From assembly GCA_031278495.1 (NCBI GenBank), contig JAITKG010000187.1:1-10643 (forward strand): DNA of 10,643 bases, written 5' to 3'. Positions 1-7,447 of the stretch are shown here, one piece after another (position 1 is the first letter of the stretch; the number at the start of each line of letters is the position of its first letter). Under the pieces are notes generated by a model that was not told where the DNA came from, searched no databases, and was given only the letters and a program-made list of their open reading frames with translations. The DNA is from Prevotellaceae bacterium (GTDB lineage: Bacteria; Bacteroidota; Bacteroidia; Bacteroidales; UBA932). Both the position numbers and the translations under genes were made by a program.

Positions 1-2
1 CA

Positions 3-2006
3 TTACCGCTGCACTAAAATTGTTCGCGTAGTTTTTGTTTGGTTGTTTCCAGAAATGCGCAACATATACAGCCCATTTTCCAGACCCAGTACGGAAAAGC
101 TGCCGTTCGTGGTGGTAACCGTCCGCACGAAACGCCCGCTCATATCGAACAAATCAATGCGGCAAGCGGCAGGTATCACGCTGCCTTCGCTTTCGGTTTC
201 GTAACGTATGTTTACCACATCGCGGGCAGGGTTCGGGAATACCGTAACATTTTGCGTAGCGGGTTGAACGGCGTCGGGCGTAAGCGGCACCGCATCGGCG
301 GGAATGCCGGACGCCTTGCCGAATACCGGACGGAGCATCAATGCGCCTGTATATAGCGACGGATACCACGTGTTGTTGATGTGGTAAAAAGTAACGCTGC
401 CGGGCGCGCTGTTTGCATCATAGCCTATATTCAGGAACGTTTCGGACAGTTGTTCCCAGCCGATATAGAACGGTTGCCCGCGTTTTATTTCAATAGCTTC
501 CGGCAGTTTGTAGGTAGTGAATTGATTTAACCCGTCGCTGAAAGTAGGCGAAAGGACTTTCGGATTAGACAGGACTTTGCCCGGCAACCCGTTGTTATCC
601 GCCCAAACAACCACCCGGAAACTTTTAGCATTAGCGCTGTCGCGCGCTAAATTAAAATACATGTTGATGGCGCGCAAACTGTCGGTCTGGTAAGGCGTGA
701 AGCGAACAGCCACTTTTCCGTTGGCAGTGCCTGTGCCGAATAATCCATACCCGTTTTCGGCTGTTCCGTCGTCGTAACTGTAATAGTTGTAAAATTGCTG
801 GATATAACGCGTGGTATCGTTGTGCCGCAAGGCTGTGCGCAGTGGGCTTGGATTATTATCGGTAATCAGGTAGCTTTTTATTTCAAATGCCGCCGAGTCG
901 CCGGTGGCGGAAAAATCATATAAGTCAAACTGGTAATTGCGCACAAATTTTTGCCCGGTAAAAATATTTTCAGAGCCGCCCGGATATTCTTCGGGGTAGG
1001 AATCGCTGCCGGCAAGCGGCGTAATGGCAAACCGGCGGGTAATATTATTCGTGCTCCATCCGAAATTTTGGTAGGTCAATGTGAAATGCAGGAACTCGCC
1101 GAACAGTTGCTGTTGCGCTTCGATACTGTTCAAATGGTTGGCAGGCACGGACGAATAGGCTTTCGCCGGCGATGGTTGCGGTTCGCAAATCGCCACGTCG
1201 GGCAGTAATGAATCGGTTACCGCGCGGTTATCGTTGAGATACACAAAATCGATATGCCAATGGTCGCAGTTGCTTTCACGCCCCGGCACAGGACTGTATG
1301 CCATACTTGTTAAATTTACAAAACGGAAACGGAAACCGCCGTGCAAAAAATCCGGTTCATCGACAGCCAGCGCTACGTAACGGAATTTAGTGTTTATCGT
1401 ATCATTTTTATAACTGACGCTGTCGCCCGAAAGGCGATAGTTTTCGTTTACACTGTCGTCGCGTTCGTTGGCTGACGCCATCCATACGGGTTCCCACCGG
1501 TTTCCGTTAGCTGAAAAAAATTCCAGTTTCAACGAATCATTACTTTCCGGCAGGTCGCCTATGCCGCCGGGCTGGTAAAAGAAACTCAACACCACGCCCG
1601 CTTTTCCCTGCAAGTTAATGGCGCGGCTGGCGAGCGTGTCGGCGCTGCCGGGCGATTGCCCGGTATATTTATAAATATGCCCTTTGCCATCCTGCGCATC
1701 AAAGGTAGCTACGCCAATGGTTGGCGCATGAATGCCGTAGTTGGTATTGACAAATATGCCTTTGCTTTCCCACAAACCAGTATCCGGCCATGGATTATTT
1801 TCCGCAAAATCATCTACAAACGGCAGCTCCAAAATAGAGGCTGCCTGCGGCGTTGCGCTTTGCGAATAAAGCCGTAATTGCCCGGTGTTCCTTGCTGTGG
1901 GTTGCGGCCGGACTTGCCGGTTACTGTATAGCCCGGTTACTACCTCCTGCGCCCGCAAAGCGGAGCACGCAAATACCAACATGGCGATCATTAAAATTTT
2001 CCGCAT
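3..2006 (-). CDS. Secreted T9SS cargo protein, type A sorting domain, function unknown
   Basis: A 667-residue exported protein. The first ~20 residues form a signal peptide (MRKILMIAMLVFACSALRA, cleavage probably before QE). The last ~82 residues (about 586-667) are a type IX secretion sorting domain: they open with VTVFPNPARD, contain LFDMSGR, and end in a GLYMLRI strand and a short basic tail. Such proteins cross the outer membrane through the Por/T9SS machinery and are released or anchored to surface lipopolysaccharide. The ~560 residues between are rich in aromatic, Asn and Asp residues and look like beta-sandwich domains of large Bacteroidota surface proteins. I see no catalytic motif and assign no function. 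I chose the ATG at 2006 over one nine codons upstream because it begins the signal peptide directly and because a TATATTTG promoter motif lies between the two. The stop codon is at 3-5, so the gene is complete at the window edge. The T9SS call is firm; the function is unknown. Confidence 0.9.
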   Translation of the reverse strand: MRKILMIAMLVFACSALRAQEVVTGLYSNRQVRPQPTARNTGQLRLYSQSATPQAASILELPFVDDFAENNPWPDTGLWESKGIFVNTNYGIHAPTIGVATFDAQDGKGHIYKYTGQSPGSADTLASRAINLQGKAGVVLSFFYQPGGIGDLPESNDSLKLEFFSANGNRWEPVWMASANERDDSVNENYRLSGDSVSYKNDTINTKFRYVALAVDEPDFLHGGFRFRFVNLTSMAYSPVPGRESNCDHWHIDFVYLNDNRAVTDSLLPDVAICEPQPSPAKAYSSVPANHLNSIEAQQQLFGEFLHFTLTYQNFGWSTNNITRRFAITPLAGSDSYPEEYPGGSENIFTGQKFVRNYQFDLYDFSATGDSAAFEIKSYLITDNNPSPLRTALRHNDTTRYIQQFYNYYSYDDGTAENGYGLFGTGTANGKVAVRFTPYQTDSLRAINMYFNLARDSANAKSFRVVVWADNNGLPGKVLSNPKVLSPTFSDGLNQFTTYKLPEAIEIKRGQPFYIGWEQLSETFLNIGYDANSAPGSVTFYHINNTWYPSLYTGALMLRPVFGKASGIPADAVPLTPDAVQPATQNVTVFPNPARDVVNIRYETESEGSVIPAACRIDLFDMSGRFVRTVTTTNGSFSVLGLENGLYMLRISGNNQTKTTRTILVQR

Positions 2007-2022
2007 ACCATAATTTATTGCA

Positions 2023-2030
2023 CAAATATA
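2023..2030 (-). promoter_or_regulatory. Bacteroidota -7 promoter motif for the T9SS cargo gene
   Basis: On the minus strand this reads TATATTTG, an exact match to the phylum consensus TAnnTTTG. It ends 16 bases before the chosen ATG, so the leader would be only about 10-13 bases. A -33 element is weak: only ACTG is seen at 20-base spacing. Confidence 0.6.
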
Positions 2031-2039
2031 CAAAAAATG

Positions 2040-2071
2040 TTTGTGTGAAACAGTAATTATTATTATTTTTA
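2040..2071 (+). promoter_or_regulatory. Probable promoter of the nitroreductase-like gene
   Basis: TTTG at 2040-2043 is followed after 20 bases by TATTTTTA at 2064-2071. This fits the Bacteroidota -33/-7 pattern with one mismatch (A for the final G of TAnnTTTG). Transcription would begin near 2078, giving a leader of about 25 bases. The element overlaps the -33 region of the divergent promoter. Confidence 0.5.
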
Positions 2072-2102
2072 CATCACTTTACCAATCAAAAAAAATGTAA
2101 TT

Positions 2103-2702
2103 ATGAAAAAAGGATTTTTACTGTTCGCATTGTCCTGCTTGGTCGCCATGTCGCAAGCGCAGGACGTTAACCTGCTTCCTCCGCAAAAAACAGGAGGCAA
2201 ATCATTTCTGGAAACGGTTAATTTACGCCGTTCCGAACGTTCGTTTGTAAAAAAAGCAATGCCGGCGCAACAGCTATCCAACTTGCTGTGGGTAGCCAAC
2301 GGCTTCAACAGGGACGACAAACGCACGGTGCCGACGGCTATGAACCGGCAGGAAATGGAATTATACGTGCTGCTTGATGATGGCGCATATTTTTACGACG
2401 CCAAGCAGCATAGCTTGAAAGCCATTGCCAAAGGCAACTTCAAAGAAGCGCTCGGGCAGCCGGACGTCAGCAATAATGCGGCATTGTCGATTATTATGGT
2501 CGCCGACTTAAACAAATCGTCGATAGAGAGTGCACGCATTTCGAGCGGTTTCATTTCGCAAAATATTTATTTATTTGCCGCCTCCGAAGACTTGGGAACC
2601 GTTGCCCGCGGCTCGTTCAAACAGGACGAGCTTTCAAAACTGTTAAGCTTGACAGGGAAGCAAGTGATTATTTTAGTGCAACCGGTAGGGTTTTTGCAAT
2701 AA
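2103..2702 (+). CDS. Exported SagB/ThcOx-like nitroreductase family protein
   Basis: A 199-residue protein with a signal peptide (MKKGFLLFALSCLVAMSQAQ) and a nitroreductase fold. Landmarks are LRRSERSF at 41-48 (the Arg-rich start that usually binds FMN phosphate), LLWVANGFNR at 61-70, KRTVPTAMNRQEMELYVL at 73-90 (family form TxPSAxNxQxxxLYV), and ISSGFISQNIYLFAASEDLG at 146-165, the dimer and FMN helix region. The family consists of FMN-dependent oxidoreductases. In Bacteroidota, exported versions of this size are common and their substrates are unknown. A periplasmic flavoprotein would need FMN outside the cytoplasm, so either cofactor export or flavin-free function is implied. It diverges from the T9SS gene and is the only gene of its unit, ending at a hairpin terminator. 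The family call is confident; the reaction is not known. Confidence 0.85.
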   Translation: MKKGFLLFALSCLVAMSQAQDVNLLPPQKTGGKSFLETVNLRRSERSFVKKAMPAQQLSNLLWVANGFNRDDKRTVPTAMNRQEMELYVLLDDGAYFYDAKQHSLKAIAKGNFKEALGQPDVSNNAALSIIMVADLNKSSIESARISSGFISQNIYLFAASEDLGTVARGSFKQDELSKLLSLTGKQVIILVQPVGFLQ

Positions 2703-2716
2703 AAAAGATTTAAAAT

Positions 2717-2750
2717 AAACTGCCGGTACGTTTCCATACCGGCAGTTTTT
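2717..2750. terminator. Bidirectional intrinsic terminator between converging genes
   Basis: A 9-bp GC-rich stem (CTGCCGGTA at 2720-2728 pairing with TACCGGCAG at 2737-2745) extends by three A-T pairs, with an 8-base loop. It is followed by TTTTT on the plus strand and by TTTATTTT on the minus strand. It lies 15 bases after the nitroreductase-like stop and about 40 bases after the DUF454 stop, so it can end both units. Confidence 0.85.
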
Positions 2751-2787
2751 ACTTGTATCCGCGCTTCCCCTCCTGCCAGTTCCTAAT

Positions 2788-3156
2788 TCATTTTATTGTT
2801 TTAAACGATAAAATGTGCAACGTTACAGACACCGCTACTATCAGCAGCGCAACCCGCACCCAAAGAATAGCCACGAAATAAACGGAAATTAAAATCCCCG
2901 CCCATAAAAACAGCAGGGAACAAATTTTCCCTTTTTTCCGGATGCCTCTATATTGTAGCCACTCGCGCAATGGCTTTCCGATAAAAGGGTGGTGTAAAAT
3001 TTTTTCTTGCCATACCGGCGAACTTTTGGCAAAACAAAAAGAGGCTAAAAGCAGGAATGGCACGGTCGGCAATAGCGGCAGGAACATGCCCAAAACGCCT
3101 AACGCTACGGAGCACATGCCGCCGGATAACCAGAGCGCTTTATAAAACCGCCGCAT
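2788..3156 (-). CDS. YbaN/DUF454 family small inner-membrane protein
   Basis: A 122-residue membrane protein of the DUF454 (YbaN) family. The signature is near the N-terminus: LGMFLPLLPTVPFLLLASFCFAKSS at 22-46 (family form G..LPLLPTTPFLLLA..CFA.SS), followed by HPFIGKPLREW at 56-66. Hydrophobic stretches at about 8-27, 28-44, 79-97 and 99-116 suggest three to four membrane segments. The length is normal for the family. The molecular function is unknown. It starts 34 bases after the dapF stop on the same strand, so it is probably the second gene of a dapF operon. I see no separate promoter and no strong ribosome binding site. Confidence 0.88.
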   Translation of the reverse strand: MRRFYKALWLSGGMCSVALGVLGMFLPLLPTVPFLLLASFCFAKSSPVWQEKILHHPFIGKPLREWLQYRGIRKKGKICSLLFLWAGILISVYFVAILWVRVALLIVAVSVTLHILSFKTIK

Positions 3157-3190
3157 TGTTGGATGGATAGATGGGGAACTTATGCACAGC

Positions 3191-4012
3191 TTACCGGAAA
3201 TTGTCTATCAATATATTTCCTTCAAACACCCGACAGGCAGGTCCTGTAAGGAATACGCCGGTGAAAATATTTTGACGGTATGTAAAATCTACTTGCAACT
3301 GCCCGCCGCGCGTTTGTAGCGGTACGTGGTAATGTTGCCCGTCTATCGGGGCGGCTTGTTCGTATTGCGCCGCAATGGCTGCCGCCACGCTGCCGGTGCC
3401 GCAGGCAAGCGTTTCACCTTCTATGCCGCGTTCGTAAGTGCGGATAAGCAAGCCTTGCGGCGTTAGTTGCACAAAATTGATGTTAGCGCCCTCGCTGCCT
3501 GTCAATGTGGCATCGTAGCGCAAAATGCGCGCTTCGGGAACAAGGTTAACAGCATTTATGTCATCAATAAAACGCACGAAATGCGGCGCTCCGGTATCCA
3601 GCAGGTAGCCGTTGCCGCGCCGTTCTGCGGGTTTTGCGTCAATCATTTTCAACCGTACGGTATAATGGTTGCCGTTTTCACTCAATATTTCCGCCGTATG
3701 CGCCCCGTCAACGGCATGGAACGTATAAGTTTTTTTCGTGGTTAATATGCGGTGGGCGAAAGCGGCGAGGCAGCGTCCGCCATTGCCGCACATAACGCTT
3801 TCGCGCCCATCGGAATTATAATAACGCATGGCAAAATCATCGTTGCCGGCGGATGGGTCTAATAACATCAACCCGTCGGCGCCAATGCCAAAATGCCGGT
3901 CGCATAAAAAGGCAATATGTTTTTCCGTTAATGCAGAAAACAGGCCGGTACTGTTGTCTAACAACACAAAATCATTTCCCGCCCCGTGGTATTTACTAAA
4001 AGGAATTATCAT
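3191..4012 (-). CDS. dapF: Diaminopimelate epimerase
   Basis: DapF converts LL-2,6-diaminopimelate to the meso form, the last step before meso-DAP enters peptidoglycan or is decarboxylated to lysine. It is a cytoplasmic PLP-independent epimerase using two cysteines. Both are present: Cys75 in MCGNGGRC and Cys204 in ACGTGS. The N-terminal substrate motif YHGAGNDF is at 8-15, and GAPHFV and GSEGANINFV are also in place. With the ATG at 4012 the protein has 273 residues, the usual size, and begins directly at the family N-terminus. Two longer starts (4042 and 4069) exist, but a TACCTTTG promoter motif at 4030-4037 lies inside that extension, so they are unlikely. It is probably co-transcribed with the DUF454 gene and diverges from the HtrA gene. 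No other lysine or DAP pathway gene is adjacent. Confidence 0.96.
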   Translation of the reverse strand: MIIPFSKYHGAGNDFVLLDNSTGLFSALTEKHIAFLCDRHFGIGADGLMLLDPSAGNDDFAMRYYNSDGRESVMCGNGGRCLAAFAHRILTTKKTYTFHAVDGAHTAEILSENGNHYTVRLKMIDAKPAERRGNGYLLDTGAPHFVRFIDDINAVNLVPEARILRYDATLTGSEGANINFVQLTPQGLLIRTYERGIEGETLACGTGSVAAAIAAQYEQAAPIDGQHYHVPLQTRGGQLQVDFTYRQNIFTGVFLTGPACRVFEGNILIDNFR

Positions 4013-4029
4013 TTCCGGTACAATTTTTG

Positions 4030-4037
4030 CAAAGGTA
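4030..4037 (-). promoter_or_regulatory. -7 promoter motif for dapF
   Basis: The minus strand reads TACCTTTG, an exact match to TAnnTTTG, 17 bases before the inner dapF ATG. A clear -33 TTTG at the right distance is not seen. It supports the inner start over the longer frames. Confidence 0.5.
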
Positions 4038-4100
4038 CGCATTAAACCAAAATAAAAAAAGTTATTCAAAGTATATCGTTAATCTTAAAACACTAAAAAC

Positions 4101-5282
4101 ATGAAACGCACATTTATTTTTATTGTATTGGCTGTAATAGTTGGCGGTCTTTCCGGCGGCTTGTGCGCAAAATATGCCATGGCACAGGAACGCCGCGCCA
4201 TGCCGGATATAAAACGGGAAACCCCGCTATCAGCCCCCCGTACTGCGCCCCTGAACCAGTCAAAGTGGCCGGATTTTACGTATGCTGCCGAAAATTCGGT
4301 AGAAGCCGTCGTGCATGTGGCGTCTATTTATCCGCGCCGGCAAGAAACGGTAACGTCGATATTGGAATACTATTTCGGTTACCGTTCACCCTACGAAGAG
4401 CGGCGTCCGGCAGTAGGCAGCGGTTCCGGCGTCATCCTTACAACCGATGGGTACATTGTTACCAATAATCATGTGATTGATAAAGCCAGCAACATTCAAG
4501 TAACGTTGTATGACAAACGCCGGTTTCCCGCCAAGCTCATCGGCACTGACCCCGCAACGGATGTGGCGGTATTGAAAATCGACGCCGGCGACTTGCCGTT
4601 CCTTCCTTTTGGAAACTCCGATTCCTTGCGGTTGGGCGAGTGGGTGCTGGCTATCGGCAATCCCTATAACCTCACTTCTACTATTACGGCGGGCATTGTC
4701 AGCGCTAAAGGGCGGCACATGCTTTCGCCTGACGGGCGTTTCAAAATCGAATCGTTTATTCAAACCGATGCAGCGGTAAATCCCGGCAATAGCGGCGGCG
4801 CATTAGTGAATACACGCGGCGAACTGGTGGGTATCAATACCGCTATTGCTTCGCCTACCGGTTCGTTTTCCGGTTATTCGTTTGCCGTGCCTACCGCCAT
4901 TGTGCAAAAAGTAGTGGAAGATATTATCCAGTATGGCGCTGTGCAGCGTGCTGTGCTTGGCATTGTGATGACGGATATAACCGACGATATTGCAAAAAAA
5001 ATGAACTTGGCTAAACTTGACGGCGTTTTTGTAGTCAATCTTGTTGCCGGTAGCGCGGCGGAAAAAGCCGGTATCCGCAAGGAAGATGTGATTACGCATA
5101 TCAATGGCGTAGCGGTAAAAAATACTTCGGCGGTGCAGGAACAAATTGGACGTTACCGTCCGGATGAACAAATAGAAGTTCTGGTAGAAAGGGACGGCAA
5201 AAAACGGCATGTTAATGTTGTATTGTCCAAATTTGAGGCACAGATTAAGTACCCGGATGAAAAATTTTATAATGCAAAATAA
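4101..5282 (+). CDS. HtrA/Deg-family exported serine protease with a single PDZ domain
   Basis: An envelope quality-control protease of 393 residues. Residues 4-26 form a hydrophobic signal or anchor, with a possible signal peptidase site after AMA (26-28). The trypsin-like domain (about 60-275) has the full triad: His124 in TNNHVI, Asp154 in DPATDVAVL and Ser231 in NPGNSGGAL. The LA loop (about 78-105) is short. One PDZ domain follows (about 284-376), with GVFVVNLVAGSAAEKAGI as its core. The protein then ends after a short charged tail. DegP and DegQ proteins carry two PDZ domains in about 450-500 residues, so this has DegS-like domain content. That alone does not make it a DegS regulator of a sigma pathway. 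It diverges from dapF across about 90 bases, and I see no convincing promoter motif. The next gene, rpoD, starts 122 bases downstream and has its own promoter. Confidence 0.95.
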   Translation: MKRTFIFIVLAVIVGGLSGGLCAKYAMAQERRAMPDIKRETPLSAPRTAPLNQSKWPDFTYAAENSVEAVVHVASIYPRRQETVTSILEYYFGYRSPYEERRPAVGSGSGVILTTDGYIVTNNHVIDKASNIQVTLYDKRRFPAKLIGTDPATDVAVLKIDAGDLPFLPFGNSDSLRLGEWVLAIGNPYNLTSTITAGIVSAKGRHMLSPDGRFKIESFIQTDAAVNPGNSGGALVNTRGELVGINTAIASPTGSFSGYSFAVPTAIVQKVVEDIIQYGAVQRAVLGIVMTDITDDIAKKMNLAKLDGVFVVNLVAGSAAEKAGIRKEDVITHINGVAVKNTSAVQEQIGRYRPDEQIEVLVERDGKKRHVNVVLSKFEAQIKYPDEKFYNAK

Positions 5283-5404
5283 TAATGCCCGGATAATAAT
5301 AATAAATAATTGATTATTTGTAATTATGTATTTTTTTAATTATTATATTTTTTAATCTGGGAAAATTTTCGTATTTTTGTGCCCTTTTTATTTTCATAAA
5401 TTTT
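5283..5404. other. AT-rich intergenic region upstream of rpoD
   Basis: These 122 bases are very AT-rich. They hold short AT inverted repeats such as AATAATTGATTATT near 5306-5319, too weak to call a terminator, and the rpoD -7 motif near the right end. No reading frame with coding character is seen. Confidence 0.6.
5372..5379 (+). promoter_or_regulatory. -7 promoter motif for rpoD
   Basis: TATTTTTG is an exact match to TAnnTTTG, 25 bases before the rpoD ATG, so the leader would be about 18-20 bases. Only T-rich sequence without G occupies the -33 position. Confidence 0.6.
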
Positions 5405-6268
5405 ATGAGGCAATTAAAAATCACCAAGTCCATAACAAACCGTGAAAGCGCATCCCTTGACAAGTATTTGCAAGAAATCGGACGCGAAGAATTAATCACG
5501 GTAGAGGATGAAGTAGAGCTGGCGCAACGCATCCGGCGCGGCGACCAGGATGCTTTGGAAAAATTGACCCGTGCCAATTTACGTTTTGTGGTGTCGGTAG
5601 CCAAGCAATATCAAAACCAGGGATTGAGTCTTCCCGATTTGATTAACGAAGGTAATTTGGGGTTGATAAAAGCTGCTGAAAAGTTCGACGAAACGCGCGG
5701 GTTCAAATTTATTTCGTATGCAGTGTGGTGGATTCGCCAGTCGATATTGCAGGCTTTGGCAGAGCAGTCGCGTATTGTACGTTTGCCGCTTAATCAGGTG
5801 GGATCGCTCAATAAAATAAACAAGGCGTTAGCGAAATTTGAACAGGAACATGAACGCCTGCCTTCGCCCGAAGAATTGGCGGAATTGATGGAAATTCCCA
5901 AAGAAAAAATATTGGACACCCTGCGCGTATCGGGACGCCATGTATCGGTGGATGCGCCGTTTGTAGAGGGCGAAGACAACAGCCTGCTCGATGTGCTGGT
6001 CAATAACGATTCCCCGAATGCCGACCGAGGGCTGATTAACGAATCGCTTTCTACGGAAATAGACCGCGCCCTTTCTACATTGACCGAACGCGAACGCGAA
6101 ATAGTGAAATGCTTTTTCGGCATTGGCGGTTCGCAGGAATTGACGCTCGAAGAAATCGGCGACAAGTTCGGGCTTACCCGCGAACGTGTGCGGCAAATAA
6201 AGGAAAAAGCCATTCGCCGCTTGCGGCACAGTACGCGAAGTAAATTATTAAAAACGTATTTAGGTTAA
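5405..6268 (+). CDS. rpoD: Primary (housekeeping) sigma factor, RpoD family
   Basis: A 287-residue sigma-70 factor that directs RNA polymerase to housekeeping promoters. Region 1.2 is at about 16-48. Region 2 spans about 52-122, with the core-binding helix DLINEGNLGLIKA at 78-90 and the -10-reading, DNA-melting segment FDETRGFKFISYAVWWIRQS at 94-113. Region 3 is at about 128-200. Region 4 is at about 219-275, with the helix-turn-helix TLEEIGDKFGLTRERVRQIK at 247-266. There is no region 1.1 and no long non-conserved insert. This is normal for Bacteroidota primary sigma factors, which recognise TTTG/TAnnTTTG promoters. Several such motifs are present in this window, including one before this gene. 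It is monocistronic, with its own -7 motif and terminator. An alternative group 2 sigma is unlikely given the length and the full conservation of regions 2 and 4. Confidence 0.96.
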   Translation: MRQLKITKSITNRESASLDKYLQEIGREELITVEDEVELAQRIRRGDQDALEKLTRANLRFVVSVAKQYQNQGLSLPDLINEGNLGLIKAAEKFDETRGFKFISYAVWWIRQSILQALAEQSRIVRLPLNQVGSLNKINKALAKFEQEHERLPSPEELAELMEIPKEKILDTLRVSGRHVSVDAPFVEGEDNSLLDVLVNNDSPNADRGLINESLSTEIDRALSTLTEREREIVKCFFGIGGSQELTLEEIGDKFGLTRERVRQIKEKAIRRLRHSTRSKLLKTYLG

Positions 6269-6300
6269 TTGATAAAGTTTTGTTTTAATTGTTTTTTTTG

Positions 6301-6329
6301 AAATTCCTGCGTAAGCAGGAATTTTTTTT
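6301..6329 (+). terminator. Intrinsic terminator of rpoD
   Basis: A 10-bp stem (AAATTCCTGC at 6301-6310 pairing with GCAGGAATTT at 6315-6324) has a GTAA loop and runs into a T tract. It begins 32 bases after the rpoD stop. Confidence 0.88.
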
Positions 6330-6397
6330 ATTCCTACCGGCATTGCTAATAAAAATAAAATTTAAAAGCGTACTTTTACGCAGGCATACATTTTTTC

Positions 6398-6426
6398 TTG
6401 TATGTGGATTTTTTTTCTTATATTTG
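6398..6426 (+). promoter_or_regulatory. Promoter of the M23-MerR-NIF3-zinc ribbon operon
   Basis: TTG at 6398-6400, an 18-base spacer and an exact TATATTTG (6419-6426) make the best promoter in the window by the Bacteroidota pattern. Transcription would start near 6432, about 25 bases before the ATG at 6458. The rpoD terminator lies just upstream, so this is a fresh start of transcription. Confidence 0.68.
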
Positions 6427-6457
6427 CCCGTTAAATTTAATTTTAATTTTATGGTAA

Positions 6458-7438
6458 ATGGCACGTTTACGTTATAAATTTAATCCGGAAACGCTTTTAT
6501 TTGAAATATCGCGTACTTCCGGCAGGAAAAAAGTACTGCGTGTTTTTCGAGGTTTCCTGATTAGTATACTGCTGGCTATTGGCTACTACGTGCTCTACAT
6601 ACAATATTTTGAAACGCCGAAATCGCTTTCCATCACTCGCAGTAACGCCGAAATCGCAGTAAAATACGGGCTACTCAACAAACGTTTTCAGGAAACCAAT
6701 AACTACCTGACGCAAATACAACGCCGCGACAACAATGTGTATCGCGCTACTTTCGGATTGGATATTATTCCTGCGTCGGTGCGTGATGCGGGTTTCGGAG
6801 GGGTCAACAGGTACACGGAATTTGAAAAATCGGATTACGCCGGCACGTTAATTAAAACTTCCAGGCATTTGGACATCTTATTGAAAAAAGCCTACATTCA
6901 ATCGGTATCGTTTGACACTATTGAAAAATTAGCTATACGGATGGAGGAAATGAAAAATTGTATTCCCATTATTTCGCCTACCACCATTGATAACATTACC
7001 GTGCGCATTTCCGATGGTTTTCGCGTGCGCCAGCATCATCCTATTTATGGCGACCGCCGCCCGCATAATGGCGTAGATATAAGAGGACCTATCGGAACGC
7101 CGATATTCGTTACGGGCGACGGGAAAGTAACAAAAGTTGTCCATTCTTTTTCCCGTGAAGGTTATGGCAATCGCATAGAGGTTGATCATGGCTTCGGTTA
7201 TAAAACGCTTTACGGGCATCTTCGTTCCATTGGCGTAACGGAAGGACAAATCATTAAACGCGGCACACAAATCGGTACATTGGGGAATACCGGAGGCGTT
7301 ACAGGTCCCCATATACACTATGAAGTACATTATTTAGGCAAAGCGGTTAATCCAATCAATTATTTCGACGTTACCATTGAACCGGATGAATACGAAAGAA
7401 TCTTGCAAGCCGCACAAGGAACAAACAACGAATACTAA
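6458..7438 (+). CDS. Membrane-anchored M23 (LytM) peptidoglycan endopeptidase, copy A
   Basis: A 326-residue zinc metallopeptidase predicted to cut peptide cross-links of peptidoglycan in the periplasm. A basic cytoplasmic tail (1-30) precedes one membrane helix (about 31-50) and a helical, coiled-coil-like stalk (about 55-170) with the motif RRDNNVYR at 89-96. The LytM domain (about 180-305) has all active-site residues: zinc ligands His203 and Asp207 in HNGVD and His287 in HIH, plus His254 in LYGHL and His285. I start at 6458 because an ATG at 6451 is in another frame and stops after eight codons. No Shine-Dalgarno site is visible. It is the first gene after the 6398-6426 promoter and lies nine bases before a paralogue with the same layout. 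The intact site argues for an active enzyme rather than an EnvC/NlpD-type amidase activator; the bond cut is not shown by sequence. Confidence 0.93.
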   Translation: MARLRYKFNPETLLFEISRTSGRKKVLRVFRGFLISILLAIGYYVLYIQYFETPKSLSITRSNAEIAVKYGLLNKRFQETNNYLTQIQRRDNNVYRATFGLDIIPASVRDAGFGGVNRYTEFEKSDYAGTLIKTSRHLDILLKKAYIQSVSFDTIEKLAIRMEEMKNCIPIISPTTIDNITVRISDGFRVRQHHPIYGDRRPHNGVDIRGPIGTPIFVTGDGKVTKVVHSFSREGYGNRIEVDHGFGYKTLYGHLRSIGVTEGQIIKRGTQIGTLGNTGGVTGPHIHYEVHYLGKAVNPINYFDVTIEPDEYERILQAAQGTNNEY

Positions 7439-7447
7439 GCACGTATC

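Noticed and set aside
4386..5210. Minus-strand frames of 125 and 135 codons opposite the HtrA gene
   Set aside because: They lie wholly within a gene with an intact catalytic triad, have no domain pattern, and are expected by chance antisense to coding sequence of this base composition.
5283..5371. AT inverted repeats after the HtrA gene as a possible terminator or attachment site
   Set aside because: The stems are short and consist only of A-T pairs, with no direct-repeat partner and no mobile gene nearby.
5794..6229. Minus-strand frames of 133 and 139 codons opposite rpoD
   Set aside because: They are antisense to a highly conserved sigma factor, with no family features of their own.
6368..6381. 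Small hairpin GCGTA-CTTT-TACGC upstream of the operon promoter
   Set aside because: A five-base stem in AT-rich DNA upstream of the predicted transcription start; too weak to call an operator or a second terminator.
6289..6477. Plus-strand 62-codon hydrophobic frame between rpoD and the first M23 gene
   Set aside because: It runs through the rpoD terminator and the operon promoter, is made of T-rich codons, and overlaps the M23 start in another frame. It is best explained as AT-rich intergenic DNA.
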